Positions 24,611-31,974 of a stretch of 64,000 nucleotides of DNA are shown here, in pieces. Each line of letters starts with the position of its first letter. The first letter of the stretch is position 1. The DNA lies in contig JBQLZO010000091.1 in NCBI GenBank assembly GCA_052168315.1, positions 1 through 64,000 of the forward strand. Reading direction: 5' to 3'. The DNA comes from JBQLZO01 sp052168315 (lineage in GTDB: Bacteria > Planctomycetota > Phycisphaerae > Phycisphaerales > UBA1924). Position numbers and translations under genes: made by a program. The notes beneath the pieces are model-generated. The model saw only the letters and a list, made by a program, of their open reading frames with translations, made no database searches and was not told the DNA's origin.

Positions 24611-25942
24611 TCAGGTCTTGGTGGCGTCGGGGTCGGCGGGTCGGGCGGCGATGGCTCGTTCGTGGTAGTCCCATGAGCGCCTCTGCGACCAGTGGCGCTC
24701 GGCGATGTCATAGGCGCGGGGGATGGGCTCGACGCGGAGGCGCTGGCGATCGGTCCAGAGACCGATGCGTTCGATGGTCTCGATGGCGTCCGGGGCGTCG
24801 AAGTTGATGGTGATGCCGAAGCGTTCGCGCAGGAAGGACTCGCACCACTGGTCGAGGCAGCGTTCGCATTCGGTCGCGTTGTTTGAGGTTGTCTCGGGGG
24901 CGAGGAGGGCGGCGGCGTAGGCGAGGATGACTTCCTTGGCTTCCTCTTCCGCGAGGCGTGCGGCGATGGTGTGCAGGACGGAAGCGTTGGAGGCGAGGTT
25001 GAGGAAGAAGAGGTTGCGGGTGAGCTGGCGGTCGCGTTCAACGCGGGCCCTTCGGTAGCCGGAGAGGGCGCGCCAGCCGAGGAGCCCGAAGGGGATGGCC
25101 AGGGCATAGAGAACTGCCAGGAGCCCGCCGGAGGCGGCGGTGGCGGCGCCGCCGATGGAGCCGAGGGCTCCGCCCGCGCCGCAGGCGATCTTGAGCCTGT
25201 CGAGCGTGTTCATGGCGACCTGCGCGTGGGGGAGCAGGGCCTCGAGGTCTGCGGTGGGGATGGAGCGATAGAGCTTGAGATAGAGCGAGGCGTCGTTGCG
25301 GAGGCGGGCGATGACGACGAGCCTGCGGTAGACGGGGATGTCGACCCACTGGCCGCGGATGGGCGCCTTGCGTGTGCGGCGTTTGCGGCGTTCGACCGCG
25401 AGGCCTCTGATCCAGAGGTCGAGGCTCTGGACCATCTCATCGCGGAGGCGGATGCGGACACCCTGGGTGTTGGCCATGCGGACGGCCTCTTCGATGTCGA
25501 CCTGTTCGAGCTTGCGGTAGTTGGCTTTCTCGAGGACATAACCGATGGCGGTGGCGAGGTGGGCCCTGGAGGGCGGGTCCTTTCCTTCGCCACGCGGGGA
25601 CTGGCAGATCACATCGCGGTCCGGGTTGAGTGGGTCGTACATGCGGTCGAGGGCGCGGCGGAGGGCATCGGCTTCCTGCTCGACGATGCCGCGGAGCATG
25701 AAGCAGAGGCGTTCGAGGCCCGGGGCGTCGTGCCCCTGCTCGCGGGCTCGTTCGGCGAGTGCGGCGATCAGGGAGTCGAGGGCGATGGGGATGAATCGTT
25801 CGTCGATCTGCTCGGAGCGTGCGGTGTCGAGGGCGGCCTCCGCTTCGTCGTGGAGCCGGCGCGCGGTGACCTTCTCGTCCGCGTGGGATGCGGCGGCGGG
25901 GTCCGGTGGATCCGGGGATCGGGATGGCTCCTGGGGTTGCAT
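24611..25942 (-). CDS. DUF3754 / TMEM143-family protein
   Basis: A 443-residue protein of the DUF3754 family, known from mitochondrial TMEM143 and bacterial homologues of unknown function. It starts with a disordered Pro/Ser region. A helical soluble domain follows, with the family-like stretches RFIPIALDSLIAALAE and KLEQVDIEEAVRMANTQGV. One or two hydrophobic segments lie near residues 300-335 (GGLLAVLYALAIPFGLLGW), and the C-terminal helical domain carries a Cys pair (ECERCLDQWC). The start at MQPQEPSR removes 49 unlike upstream residues. It is divergent from the thioesterase gene. Confidence 0.8.
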   Translation of the reverse strand: MQPQEPSRSPDPPDPAAASHADEKVTARRLHDEAEAALDTARSEQIDERFIPIALDSLIAALAERAREQGHDAPGLERLCFMLRGIVEQEADALRRALDRMYDPLNPDRDVICQSPRGEGKDPPSRAHLATAIGYVLEKANYRKLEQVDIEEAVRMANTQGVRIRLRDEMVQSLDLWIRGLAVERRKRRTRKAPIRGQWVDIPVYRRLVVIARLRNDASLYLKLYRSIPTADLEALLPHAQVAMNTLDRLKIACGAGGALGSIGGAATAASGGLLAVLYALAIPFGLLGWRALSGYRRARVERDRQLTRNLFFLNLASNASVLHTIAARLAEEEAKEVILAYAAALLAPETTSNNATECERCLDQWCESFLRERFGITINFDAPDAIETIERIGLWTDRQRLRVEPIPRAYDIAERHWSQRRSWDYHERAIAARPADPDATKT

Positions 25943-26053
25943 GCGGTCGATTTCTTGTGGCCGAAAGTGCCCGGAGGATTTCAGCGGCGAGTGTACGCGA
26001 TCCTGATTTAGATTCACGGCGTGGCGGGGCGGGCGGGCGTTCAGGCGCTGACC

Positions 26054-26059
26054 TACGCT
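26054..26059 (+). promoter_or_regulatory. -10-like box TACGCT, leaderless type
   Basis: TACGCT ends 5 nt before the ATG at 26065. A GAGG lies between but only 1-2 nt from the ATG, too close to act as a ribosome binding site. Confidence 0.45.
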
Positions 26060-26064
26060 GAGGC

Positions 26065-26481
26065 ATGCCAGACCCGATCTCCGAATCACCCGAAGCGCTG
26101 CAGGGGTGCGCGCAGCCCGCGATCCGCACGGTGATGATGCCGCGGGACACGAACCCGCAGGGGACGATCTTCGGGGGCGTGATCATGTCGCTGATCGACC
26201 AGGCGGCGTTCGTGGAGGCGCTGGGGCATGGTGGGCATCGGTATGTGACGGTGGCCGTGGACCGGATCACTTTCAAGCATCCGGTGCGTGTCGGGGATGT
26301 GGTGTCGCTGTACACGAAGACGCTGAGCCTTGGCAATACCTCGATCCGGATCCAGGTGGTCGTGGATTCACTGCGGGGTGAGTCTCGGCGGGTGATCCGG
26401 GTGACGGAGGCGGAGGTGGTGCTGGTGGCCGTGGATGCCGATGGTCATCCGATGCCGATCCGGTCGATCCGGCAGGCATGA
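26065..26481 (+). CDS. Acyl-CoA thioesterase, hotdog fold (YciA-like)
   Basis: A 138-residue single hotdog-domain protein that hydrolyses acyl-CoA to free acid and CoA. It carries the family features: MMPRDTNPQGTIFGGVIMS, where the Asp/Asn-containing loop and GG helix cap form the active site, followed by DRITFKHPVRVGDVVSLYTK. Its length fits the YciA/BFIT single-domain type. Substrate chain length cannot be told from sequence. The leaderless-type box upstream supports this start. Confidence 0.92.
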   Translation: MPDPISESPEALQGCAQPAIRTVMMPRDTNPQGTIFGGVIMSLIDQAAFVEALGHGGHRYVTVAVDRITFKHPVRVGDVVSLYTKTLSLGNTSIRIQVVVDSLRGESRRVIRVTEAEVVLVAVDADGHPMPIRSIRQA

Positions 26482-26508
26482 TGCTGGGGGGGCTGGGGAT
26501 CCGGCGGC

Positions 26509-26558
26509 GGGATGGGTTGCGGGATGGGTTGTGGGGTGGGTTGGGGGGTGGGTTGGGG
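26509..26558 (+). repeat. Short G-rich tandem repeat
   Basis: Four or five imperfect copies of a 10-12 nt unit, GGGATGGGTTGC / GGGATGGGTTGT / GGGGTGGGTT / GGGGTGGGTT, lie just upstream of the TACCAT box of the next gene. Runs of three to six G could form a G-quadruplex in single-stranded form. Confidence 0.7.
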
Positions 26559-26566
26559 CGGTCGTG

Positions 26567-26572
26567 TACCAT
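26567..26572 (+). promoter_or_regulatory. -10-like box TACCAT, leaderless type
   Basis: TACCAT ends 6 nt before the ATG at 26579. There is no Shine-Dalgarno sequence. The G-rich repeat lies directly upstream, where a -35 element would be. Confidence 0.5.
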
Positions 26573-26578
26573 GGGCGC

Positions 26579-27139
26579 ATGCGCCATATCGAGTTGATCA
26601 CGACCGGGGGGACGATCGAGAAGATCTACGATGAGGTCGAGCAGAAGCTCGTCAATCGTTCGAGCATCGTGCAGCGGATGCTGCGGCGGCTGCGCCTTGC
26701 GGACACGGAGGTCCACCATCGTTCGTTGTTCCACAAGGACTCGCTGGAGCTGACGGACCGGGATCGGGCGATGATCGTTTCGGCGGTGCGGGCGGCGTTC
26801 ACGCTCTCGGATGGGATCGTGATCCTGCACGGCACGGACACGCTGCACACGACGGGCGAGCTGCTGCACGAAAAGTTGTTCGGCGGGGCGGATGGTGCGG
26901 GGGGCGAGCCGGGGGCGGTGCCGGTGATTCTGGCTGGCGCGTTCCGTCCGTTCGAGATGCAGCACTCGGATGCGCTTCAAAACCTGACGGAGGCGCTGGT
27001 GGCATCGTCGCTGGTGCCGCCGGGGGTGTACTGCGCTTCGCATGGGCGTGTGCTGCGTTTCCCGGGCGTGGTGAAGGATCGAGAGCACTCGCGGTTCGTG
27101 ATGAGCGCGGGCGATGGCGGCGGGAGCGTGGGCGCGTGA
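26579..27139 (+). CDS. Asparaginase-like protein, N-terminal domain only
   Basis: A 186-residue protein with the N-terminal fold of L-asparaginase. The first catalytic Thr motif is LITTGGTIEKIYD (about residue 5) and the second is VILHGTDTLHTTGELL (about 83). Bacterial asparaginases are about 320-350 residues with a second small domain; here the chain ends after the first. It could be a degenerate enzyme, a small amidohydrolase or a binding protein. The stop TGA overlaps the GTG start of the Nramp-type gene (GTGA, 27136-27139), so the two are translationally coupled. The leaderless box at 26567 fixes the start. Confidence 0.82.
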   Translation: MRHIELITTGGTIEKIYDEVEQKLVNRSSIVQRMLRRLRLADTEVHHRSLFHKDSLELTDRDRAMIVSAVRAAFTLSDGIVILHGTDTLHTTGELLHEKLFGGADGAGGEPGAVPVILAGAFRPFEMQHSDALQNLTEALVASSLVPPGVYCASHGRVLRFPGVVKDREHSRFVMSAGDGGGSVGA

Positions 27140-28470
27140 GTCGCGGGGCTCGCGAGGTCGCCCGGTCGGGCGGGTGGTGGGCGCGTGGCGCGGGCGCGAT
27201 GGCGGTGGTGCTGCCGGGGCTTTTGCTGGCGGCGACGGGTGTGGGCGCGGGGGACCTGGCGACGGGGGCGATCGTGGGTGCCCGACTGGGGATGGCGGTG
27301 GCGTGGGCGGTGGTGGTGGGGGCGCTGATCAAGTTCGTGCTGACGGAGGGAGTGGCGCGGTATCAGCTGAGCACCGGGAACACGATCCTCGAGGGGATGT
27401 GCCTGCGGCTGGGGCCGGTGGTGCCGGTGGTGTTCGGGGTGTACCTGGTGTTGTGGTCGCTGTGGGTTGGGCGGGCGTTGATGGCCGCGTGCGGCGCGAC
27501 GGCGACCGCGCTGGTGCCGCTGGGGGTTCGGGAGGTGTGGGCGGATGGGCCGTTGTGGTTCAATGACCGCAATGTGTGGGGCGTGGTGCACTCGCTGGCG
27601 GGGATGGGGCTGGTGCTGCTGGGGAGCTTCCGGTTGTTCGCGCGGATCATGGCGGGGGCGGTGTGCGTGATGTTCGTGTCGGTGATCGCGACGGCGGTGG
27701 CGCTGCGCCCGGATCCGATGGAATTGTTGATGGGGCTTGTGGTGCCGAGGATCCCGGACCTGGCGGGCGAGGGGCTCGGGTGGACGATCGCGCTGATGGG
27801 CGGGGTCGGCGGGACGCTCACGGTGATCTGCTACTCGTACTGGATGCGTGAGGCGGGGCGGAGCGGGCTGTCGAGCCTGCGGGTGTGCCGGATCGATCTC
27901 GCGGTGGGGTATGTCGCGACGGGCCTGTTCGGTGTGGCGATGATCACGATCGCGGCGCGGCTGGGGGCGGAGTTGTCGGAGTCGGGGGCGTCGCTGGTGG
28001 TGGGGATCGGGTTGGTGGTCGGCGAGGCGCTCGGAGCGGCGTTCGGGTGGGTGTTCCTGGTCGGGGCGTGGGCGGCGATGTTCTCCTCGCTGCTGGGGGT
28101 GTGGCAGGCGGTGCCGTATGTGTTCGCGGATTATGTCTCGACGACTCGTCACGGGTGGGGGATCGGTGTGCCGCGCGATGAGTCGTTGGCGACGCGGGCG
28201 CCCTCGACGCGCTCGCCGTCGTATCGGTTGGCGCTGGTGGGGATCGCGACGGTGCCATCGCTGGGGCTGGCGGGTTCGTTCGCGGGGATCCAGCAGGTGT
28301 ATGCGGTGTTCGGCGCGGCGTTCATCCCGTTTCTGGGCGGCGCGCTGCTGGTGCTGAACTCGCGCCGGCGGCTGCCGGGTGGGGGCGGGAACGGGGCGTG
28401 GACGACCGCGCTGCTGGTGGGGTGCGTGGCGCTGGCGGTGCTGGCGGCGGGGTATGAGCTGCTGGGGTGA
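27136..28470 (+). CDS. Divergent Nramp-family metal transporter
   Basis: A 444-residue inner-membrane protein with about eleven hydrophobic segments in the Nramp/LeuT-fold arrangement. The first helix reads LPGLLLAATGVGAGDLATG. In canonical Nramp proteins this position is DPGN, whose Asp and Asn bind the metal; here it aligns as GAGD. The sixth-helix motif (AxxMPHN) aligns with ALMGGVGG, keeping the Met but losing HN. Substrate preference is therefore probably not that of MntH. It begins at GTG 27136, overlapping the stop of the asparaginase-like gene by 4 nt, which suggests the pair works together. Confidence 0.82.
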   Translation: MSRGAREVARSGGWWARGAGAMAVVLPGLLLAATGVGAGDLATGAIVGARLGMAVAWAVVVGALIKFVLTEGVARYQLSTGNTILEGMCLRLGPVVPVVFGVYLVLWSLWVGRALMAACGATATALVPLGVREVWADGPLWFNDRNVWGVVHSLAGMGLVLLGSFRLFARIMAGAVCVMFVSVIATAVALRPDPMELLMGLVVPRIPDLAGEGLGWTIALMGGVGGTLTVICYSYWMREAGRSGLSSLRVCRIDLAVGYVATGLFGVAMITIAARLGAELSESGASLVVGIGLVVGEALGAAFGWVFLVGAWAAMFSSLLGVWQAVPYVFADYVSTTRHGWGIGVPRDESLATRAPSTRSPSYRLALVGIATVPSLGLAGSFAGIQQVYAVFGAAFIPFLGGALLVLNSRRRLPGGGGNGAWTTALLVGCVALAVLAAGYELLG

Positions 28471-28543
28471 GGCGGGCTGAAAGGCGGGGGCGGATCGGGT
28501 ACCTTCGGGGTTTGCAAGGCACTTCCAGAGGAGGCTTCGGAGC

Positions 28544-29413
28544 ATGGCGCAGGAAATTCAGATGATCGGCGTGGTCGGGGCCGGGCAGATGGGCGGTGGG
28601 ATCGCGCAGATCGCGGCGGTCGCCGGGATCCAGGTGGTGTCGTTCGACACGGCGAAAGGGTCGCTGGATCGGGCGCAGGCGATGCAGGCGAAGCTGCTGA
28701 ACCGTGCGGTGGAGAAGGGGAAGATGTCGAGCGAGGAGGCGGCGACCGCGCTGTCGCGGATCCGGTACACGACGGACTTCGATGAACTGGGCACGACGGA
28801 CTGGGTGGTGGAGGCGGTGGTGGAGGATGCGGGGGTGAAGAAGGACATCTTCGCTCGGCTGGCGAAGGTGTGCACGCGGGATGGGGTGGTGCTGGCGACG
28901 AACACCTCGTCGATCTCGATCACGGAGATCGCGGCGGCGACGGGCGATGCGGCGCACCGGGTGATCGGGATGCACTTCTTCTACCCGGTGCCGGTCATGG
29001 GGCTGGTGGAGATCATCCGGGGCATGCAGACCGACGATGCGGTGGTGGAGCGGACGGCGGCGCTGGCGACGAAGATGGGCAAGACGCCGCTGACGGCCAA
29101 CGACCGCGCGGGATTCGTGTCCAACCGCGTGCTGATGCCGATGATCAACGAGGCATTTTATGCGTGGATGGAAGGCGTGGCGGAGCCGGAGGCGATCGAC
29201 GGGATCATGAAGCTGGGGTGCAACTTCCCGATGGGGCCGTTGCGGCTGGCGGATTTCATCGGGCTGGACACCTGCGCTCACATCATGGATGTGCTGGCCG
29301 AGGGGCTGAACAACGACCGGTACCGCCCGTGTCCGCTGCTGCGGCAGCTGGTGACGGCGGGCCGGCTTGGGAACAAGACGAGCCGGGGTGTGTTCGATTA
29401 CTCGAACGGGTGA
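28544..29413 (+). CDS. hbd: 3-hydroxyacyl-CoA dehydrogenase (3-hydroxybutyryl type)
   Basis: A 289-residue NAD(P)-dependent dehydrogenase that interconverts 3-hydroxyacyl-CoA and 3-oxoacyl-CoA. The N-terminal Rossmann motif is VVGAGQMGGGIAQIAA. ATNTSSISITEIA and the catalytic His in GMHFFYPVPVMGLVEII follow, then the C-terminal helical dimer domain with DRAGFVSNRVLMPMINEA. Most relatives read HFxNP; here the Asn is Tyr. AGAGGAGG lies 9 nt before the ATG, and a TACCTT box near 28500 is a possible -10. It stands alone between the transporter and a hypothetical gene. Confidence 0.93.
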   Translation: MAQEIQMIGVVGAGQMGGGIAQIAAVAGIQVVSFDTAKGSLDRAQAMQAKLLNRAVEKGKMSSEEAATALSRIRYTTDFDELGTTDWVVEAVVEDAGVKKDIFARLAKVCTRDGVVLATNTSSISITEIAAATGDAAHRVIGMHFFYPVPVMGLVEIIRGMQTDDAVVERTAALATKMGKTPLTANDRAGFVSNRVLMPMINEAFYAWMEGVAEPEAIDGIMKLGCNFPMGPLRLADFIGLDTCAHIMDVLAEGLNNDRYRPCPLLRQLVTAGRLGNKTSRGVFDYSNG

Positions 29414-29435
29414 TGCGGGGTGGGGGCTCAGACCC

Positions 29436-31022
29436 ATGGCGAGGAACCCTTCGACAGAACGCCCTCGGCGTGGCAGGCGCGTGCTGCTCATGGTCAGCGC
29501 TGCGCTGGTTGTTGTGGTGGTTCCGTTGTTCTTGGGCGTTGTGTGGGCGCTCAATGCTATGCCCGCGATGGATCATGATCCCGTGCCGGAGGTGCGTGCG
29601 CTGGTGCTCGAAGCACAGGGGCACGACCCGTCGGCTCCGATCCCTGCGAGCACGGCGTGGGATCGGTTGATCGAGGCGCTCGAAGATGCGGCGGCGGAGG
29701 TTCGCGGGGCTCATCCGGAGTTGGCTGATGGAAGTATGTACGCCGGGATCCATGCCTATGAGATGTTCTGGCTCCCCCATGATCCCGCGTTGGATGGCAT
29801 CCGAACGGGCGCATCGGATCCGGATGGCTTTGACTTTGCATCGCTGGACGAAATGACGCGCCGGAGCGTGCCGGATCTTGAAGCCGACCTCAGGATCTCG
29901 CTTCTGGTCCGTGAAGCCGCATTGAAGCATGGCGGGGCGCGAAGGGCACTGGACGAACTCCGCGAGGGTTCCTCTCTGATTGTCCCGGTGATCGACCATG
30001 ACGATGGCTGGATCAATGTCTCGGCCGGGACATTCTTCCTGGCTCCGCGGCACATTGCCTTGTACTGCGCTCACGAGATGCGCATGGCGCTCATGGATGG
30101 CGACACCGAGGAAGCGGTCGCGTGGTTCGATCGGGGCCTGGCCATGATCCAGGCGCTCCAGCGCGTCCCGACCATGACCACGGGGATCATGGCGAGCACG
30201 GCATTGAGTGCTTTCCAGATGAGTGCGATGATTCTTGTCACGCATCCGGAGTTCTCCGAAGTCCATTTACGCCGACTCGATGGCAGCCTTCTGCGTCTGG
30301 ATGACCGAGAGTCCATTCTTCAACGACTGGAGCGATTTGCAGAGATCGAGCTTCGGTATTGGGCCTCGCGGCGGTTCGCGCGATCCGGGATCGCGGTGTG
30401 GCGGGAGATCGCCGTCGATCACGGGTCGGTGGTGGAGCCGCGCGACAAGCCGCCTGCGATCACGAATCTGTATGGGCTCGTGATCCCACGACGGGATACG
30501 GCCATGGCCGCTCTCGACGAATTTGGTCAAGCCATGGAGCGCTGGGAGCGGCTGCCTGTGTCCGAGCGACCGGATTCTCCGGATCATCCTTTCGAAGCGG
30601 CCGATCGCGTTCCCGCGGCATTTCGATTCGACTCGCTGAGCAGCTTCACGCCGATGCTCATTCACCAGCGCGACGATCATGTTGTGCTGGTCGCGGGCTT
30701 CCGCGCGATGCTCGCCATCGAGCTGTTCCATCGGCGGAACGGGCGCTATCCCGAGACGCTCGCGGAGCTGGTGCCGGAATTCAGCGCGGAGCTTCCGACC
30801 AATCCGATCGAGCCCGGGGAGCCCTTCGCGTATCAACGGCTTGAATCCGGCAGCACGCTTGGGGTCGGGTACCTCATCGCGGCTCGCAGCCGGTGCGGCG
30901 AGGTGGATGGGTTTCAGGTCTGGCGTTCGGACGATGGTTCCGATGACTGGATTCGTCGGAATGCGATCAATCTGCCGCCTGCCCTTCGGTCGGGGTCGGT
31001 CGGCGCTGCGAACGATGGCTGA
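29436..31022 (+). CDS. Membrane-anchored protein with pseudopilin-like tail motif
   Basis: A 528-residue protein with a basic N-terminus and one membrane segment (about residues 18-42, LLMVSAALVVVVVPLFLGVV); the rest would face the periplasm. The large middle part is helical and unrecognised. Near the C-terminus, RRNGRYPETLAELVPEF followed by LPTNPIEPGEPFAYQRL matches the (R)YP..L.EL.P.....P.DPF.G.P..Y pattern that planctomycetes share with type II secretion pseudopilins. Codon use is less G-biased than that of neighbours. The start at MARNPSTERP is chosen by the membrane topology; no clear ribosome binding site is seen. Confidence 0.75.
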   Translation: MARNPSTERPRRGRRVLLMVSAALVVVVVPLFLGVVWALNAMPAMDHDPVPEVRALVLEAQGHDPSAPIPASTAWDRLIEALEDAAAEVRGAHPELADGSMYAGIHAYEMFWLPHDPALDGIRTGASDPDGFDFASLDEMTRRSVPDLEADLRISLLVREAALKHGGARRALDELREGSSLIVPVIDHDDGWINVSAGTFFLAPRHIALYCAHEMRMALMDGDTEEAVAWFDRGLAMIQALQRVPTMTTGIMASTALSAFQMSAMILVTHPEFSEVHLRRLDGSLLRLDDRESILQRLERFAEIELRYWASRRFARSGIAVWREIAVDHGSVVEPRDKPPAITNLYGLVIPRRDTAMAALDEFGQAMERWERLPVSERPDSPDHPFEAADRVPAAFRFDSLSSFTPMLIHQRDDHVVLVAGFRAMLAIELFHRRNGRYPETLAELVPEFSAELPTNPIEPGEPFAYQRLESGSTLGVGYLIAARSRCGEVDGFQVWRSDDGSDDWIRRNAINLPPALRSGSVGAANDG

Positions 31023-31067
31023 GGCGGTGTGTGTTCGAGCGGGTGGGGCGATGGGTTGGAGGCTTTG

Positions 31068-31583
31068 ATGCGTCAGCAGATTTTGAGTACTTATGCGATG
31101 ACGCTGGAGACAGCGCAGCGGCTGGTGGCGGATGTGGGCGATGAGCGGTTCGTGGAGATGCCGCACGCGGGGGCGAAGCATCCGGCGTGGGTGCTGGCGC
31201 ACCTGGCGATCGCGAGCGGGATGTGCGCGGCGGTGCTGTCTCGGGATCCGGACGAGTCGCCGCTCGGGCTGTCGGGGGTGCCGGAGGAATGGTCGGCGAC
31301 GGCATCGCCGGGCAAGCCGATCTCGCTGGAGCGGTCGGACTATGGGAAGAAGGCGGAGCTGCTGGTGCACCTTGAGCGGACGCACGCGCTGACGAGCGAT
31401 CGGTTCGCGGAGGTTGATGATGCGTTTCTGTCGACGGAGTTTCCGATCGCGGAGTACCGCTCGTTCTTTCCGACGAGGCTGGACTGCGTGGTCTACATGA
31501 TGGCGCACCATGAGGGGTACCACCTCGGGCAGCTGACGATGTGGCGGATGGCGGCGGGGCTGGGGTCTGTGGCACCGTTCTGA
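31068..31583 (+). CDS. DinB-family protein
   Basis: A 171-residue four-helix-bundle protein of the DinB/YfiT superfamily. It keeps the metal-binding His pattern: HLAIASGMC in the second helix region and MMAHHEGYHLGQLTMWR near the end. Members include thiol-dependent transferases and many proteins of unknown role, so no reaction is assigned. GGAGG a few nt upstream supports the ATG at 31068. It overlaps nothing and lies 45 nt after the previous gene. Confidence 0.88.
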   Translation: MRQQILSTYAMTLETAQRLVADVGDERFVEMPHAGAKHPAWVLAHLAIASGMCAAVLSRDPDESPLGLSGVPEEWSATASPGKPISLERSDYGKKAELLVHLERTHALTSDRFAEVDDAFLSTEFPIAEYRSFFPTRLDCVVYMMAHHEGYHLGQLTMWRMAAGLGSVAPF

Positions 31584-31974
31584 GGCGGGCGGTGATGGGT
31601 TATCGCGCCTTTGGCGGGTGAGATCGGGTTGCGGGAATCCCCGCGCTGTGCCGAGGGCGGGGTTCGCGCTGGTGTGAAGTGTGCGCGAATCCCGGTGAAT
31701 CGGTGAGGTGGTCCGAGCGCGGCTGACGCATGGGATTGGGCATGGCGCGGGGGCGTGGGTGGAACCGGGTGCGCCGGAAGCGGCGTGTCCCAATGTTCGT
31801 TGCAACATGGGAATGGCAGCGATGGTCGCCCGGATTCCGCTGGCATTTCACAGGCAGACCGGGGACAATGGCGTCCGATGCGAGGTCGCATGTCGTGAGG
31901 ACGGCGTGCGATGCTCAGGGCCTCGCGTGGAGTGCGCGGGGCTGTTTCAGGTTTCAGGAATGAGGAGAACAACG
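31584..31974 (+). other. Intergenic region before the cysteine-repeat gene
   Basis: About 390 nt with no supported gene. It must hold the promoter and leader of the secreted cysteine-repeat protein. I see no convincing -35/-10 pair. Confidence 0.3.

Noticed and set aside
31600..31851. 83-codon minus-strand frame upstream of the cysteine-repeat gene
   Set aside because: His/Arg/Pro composition, no ribosome binding site and no hydrophobic or motif pattern.
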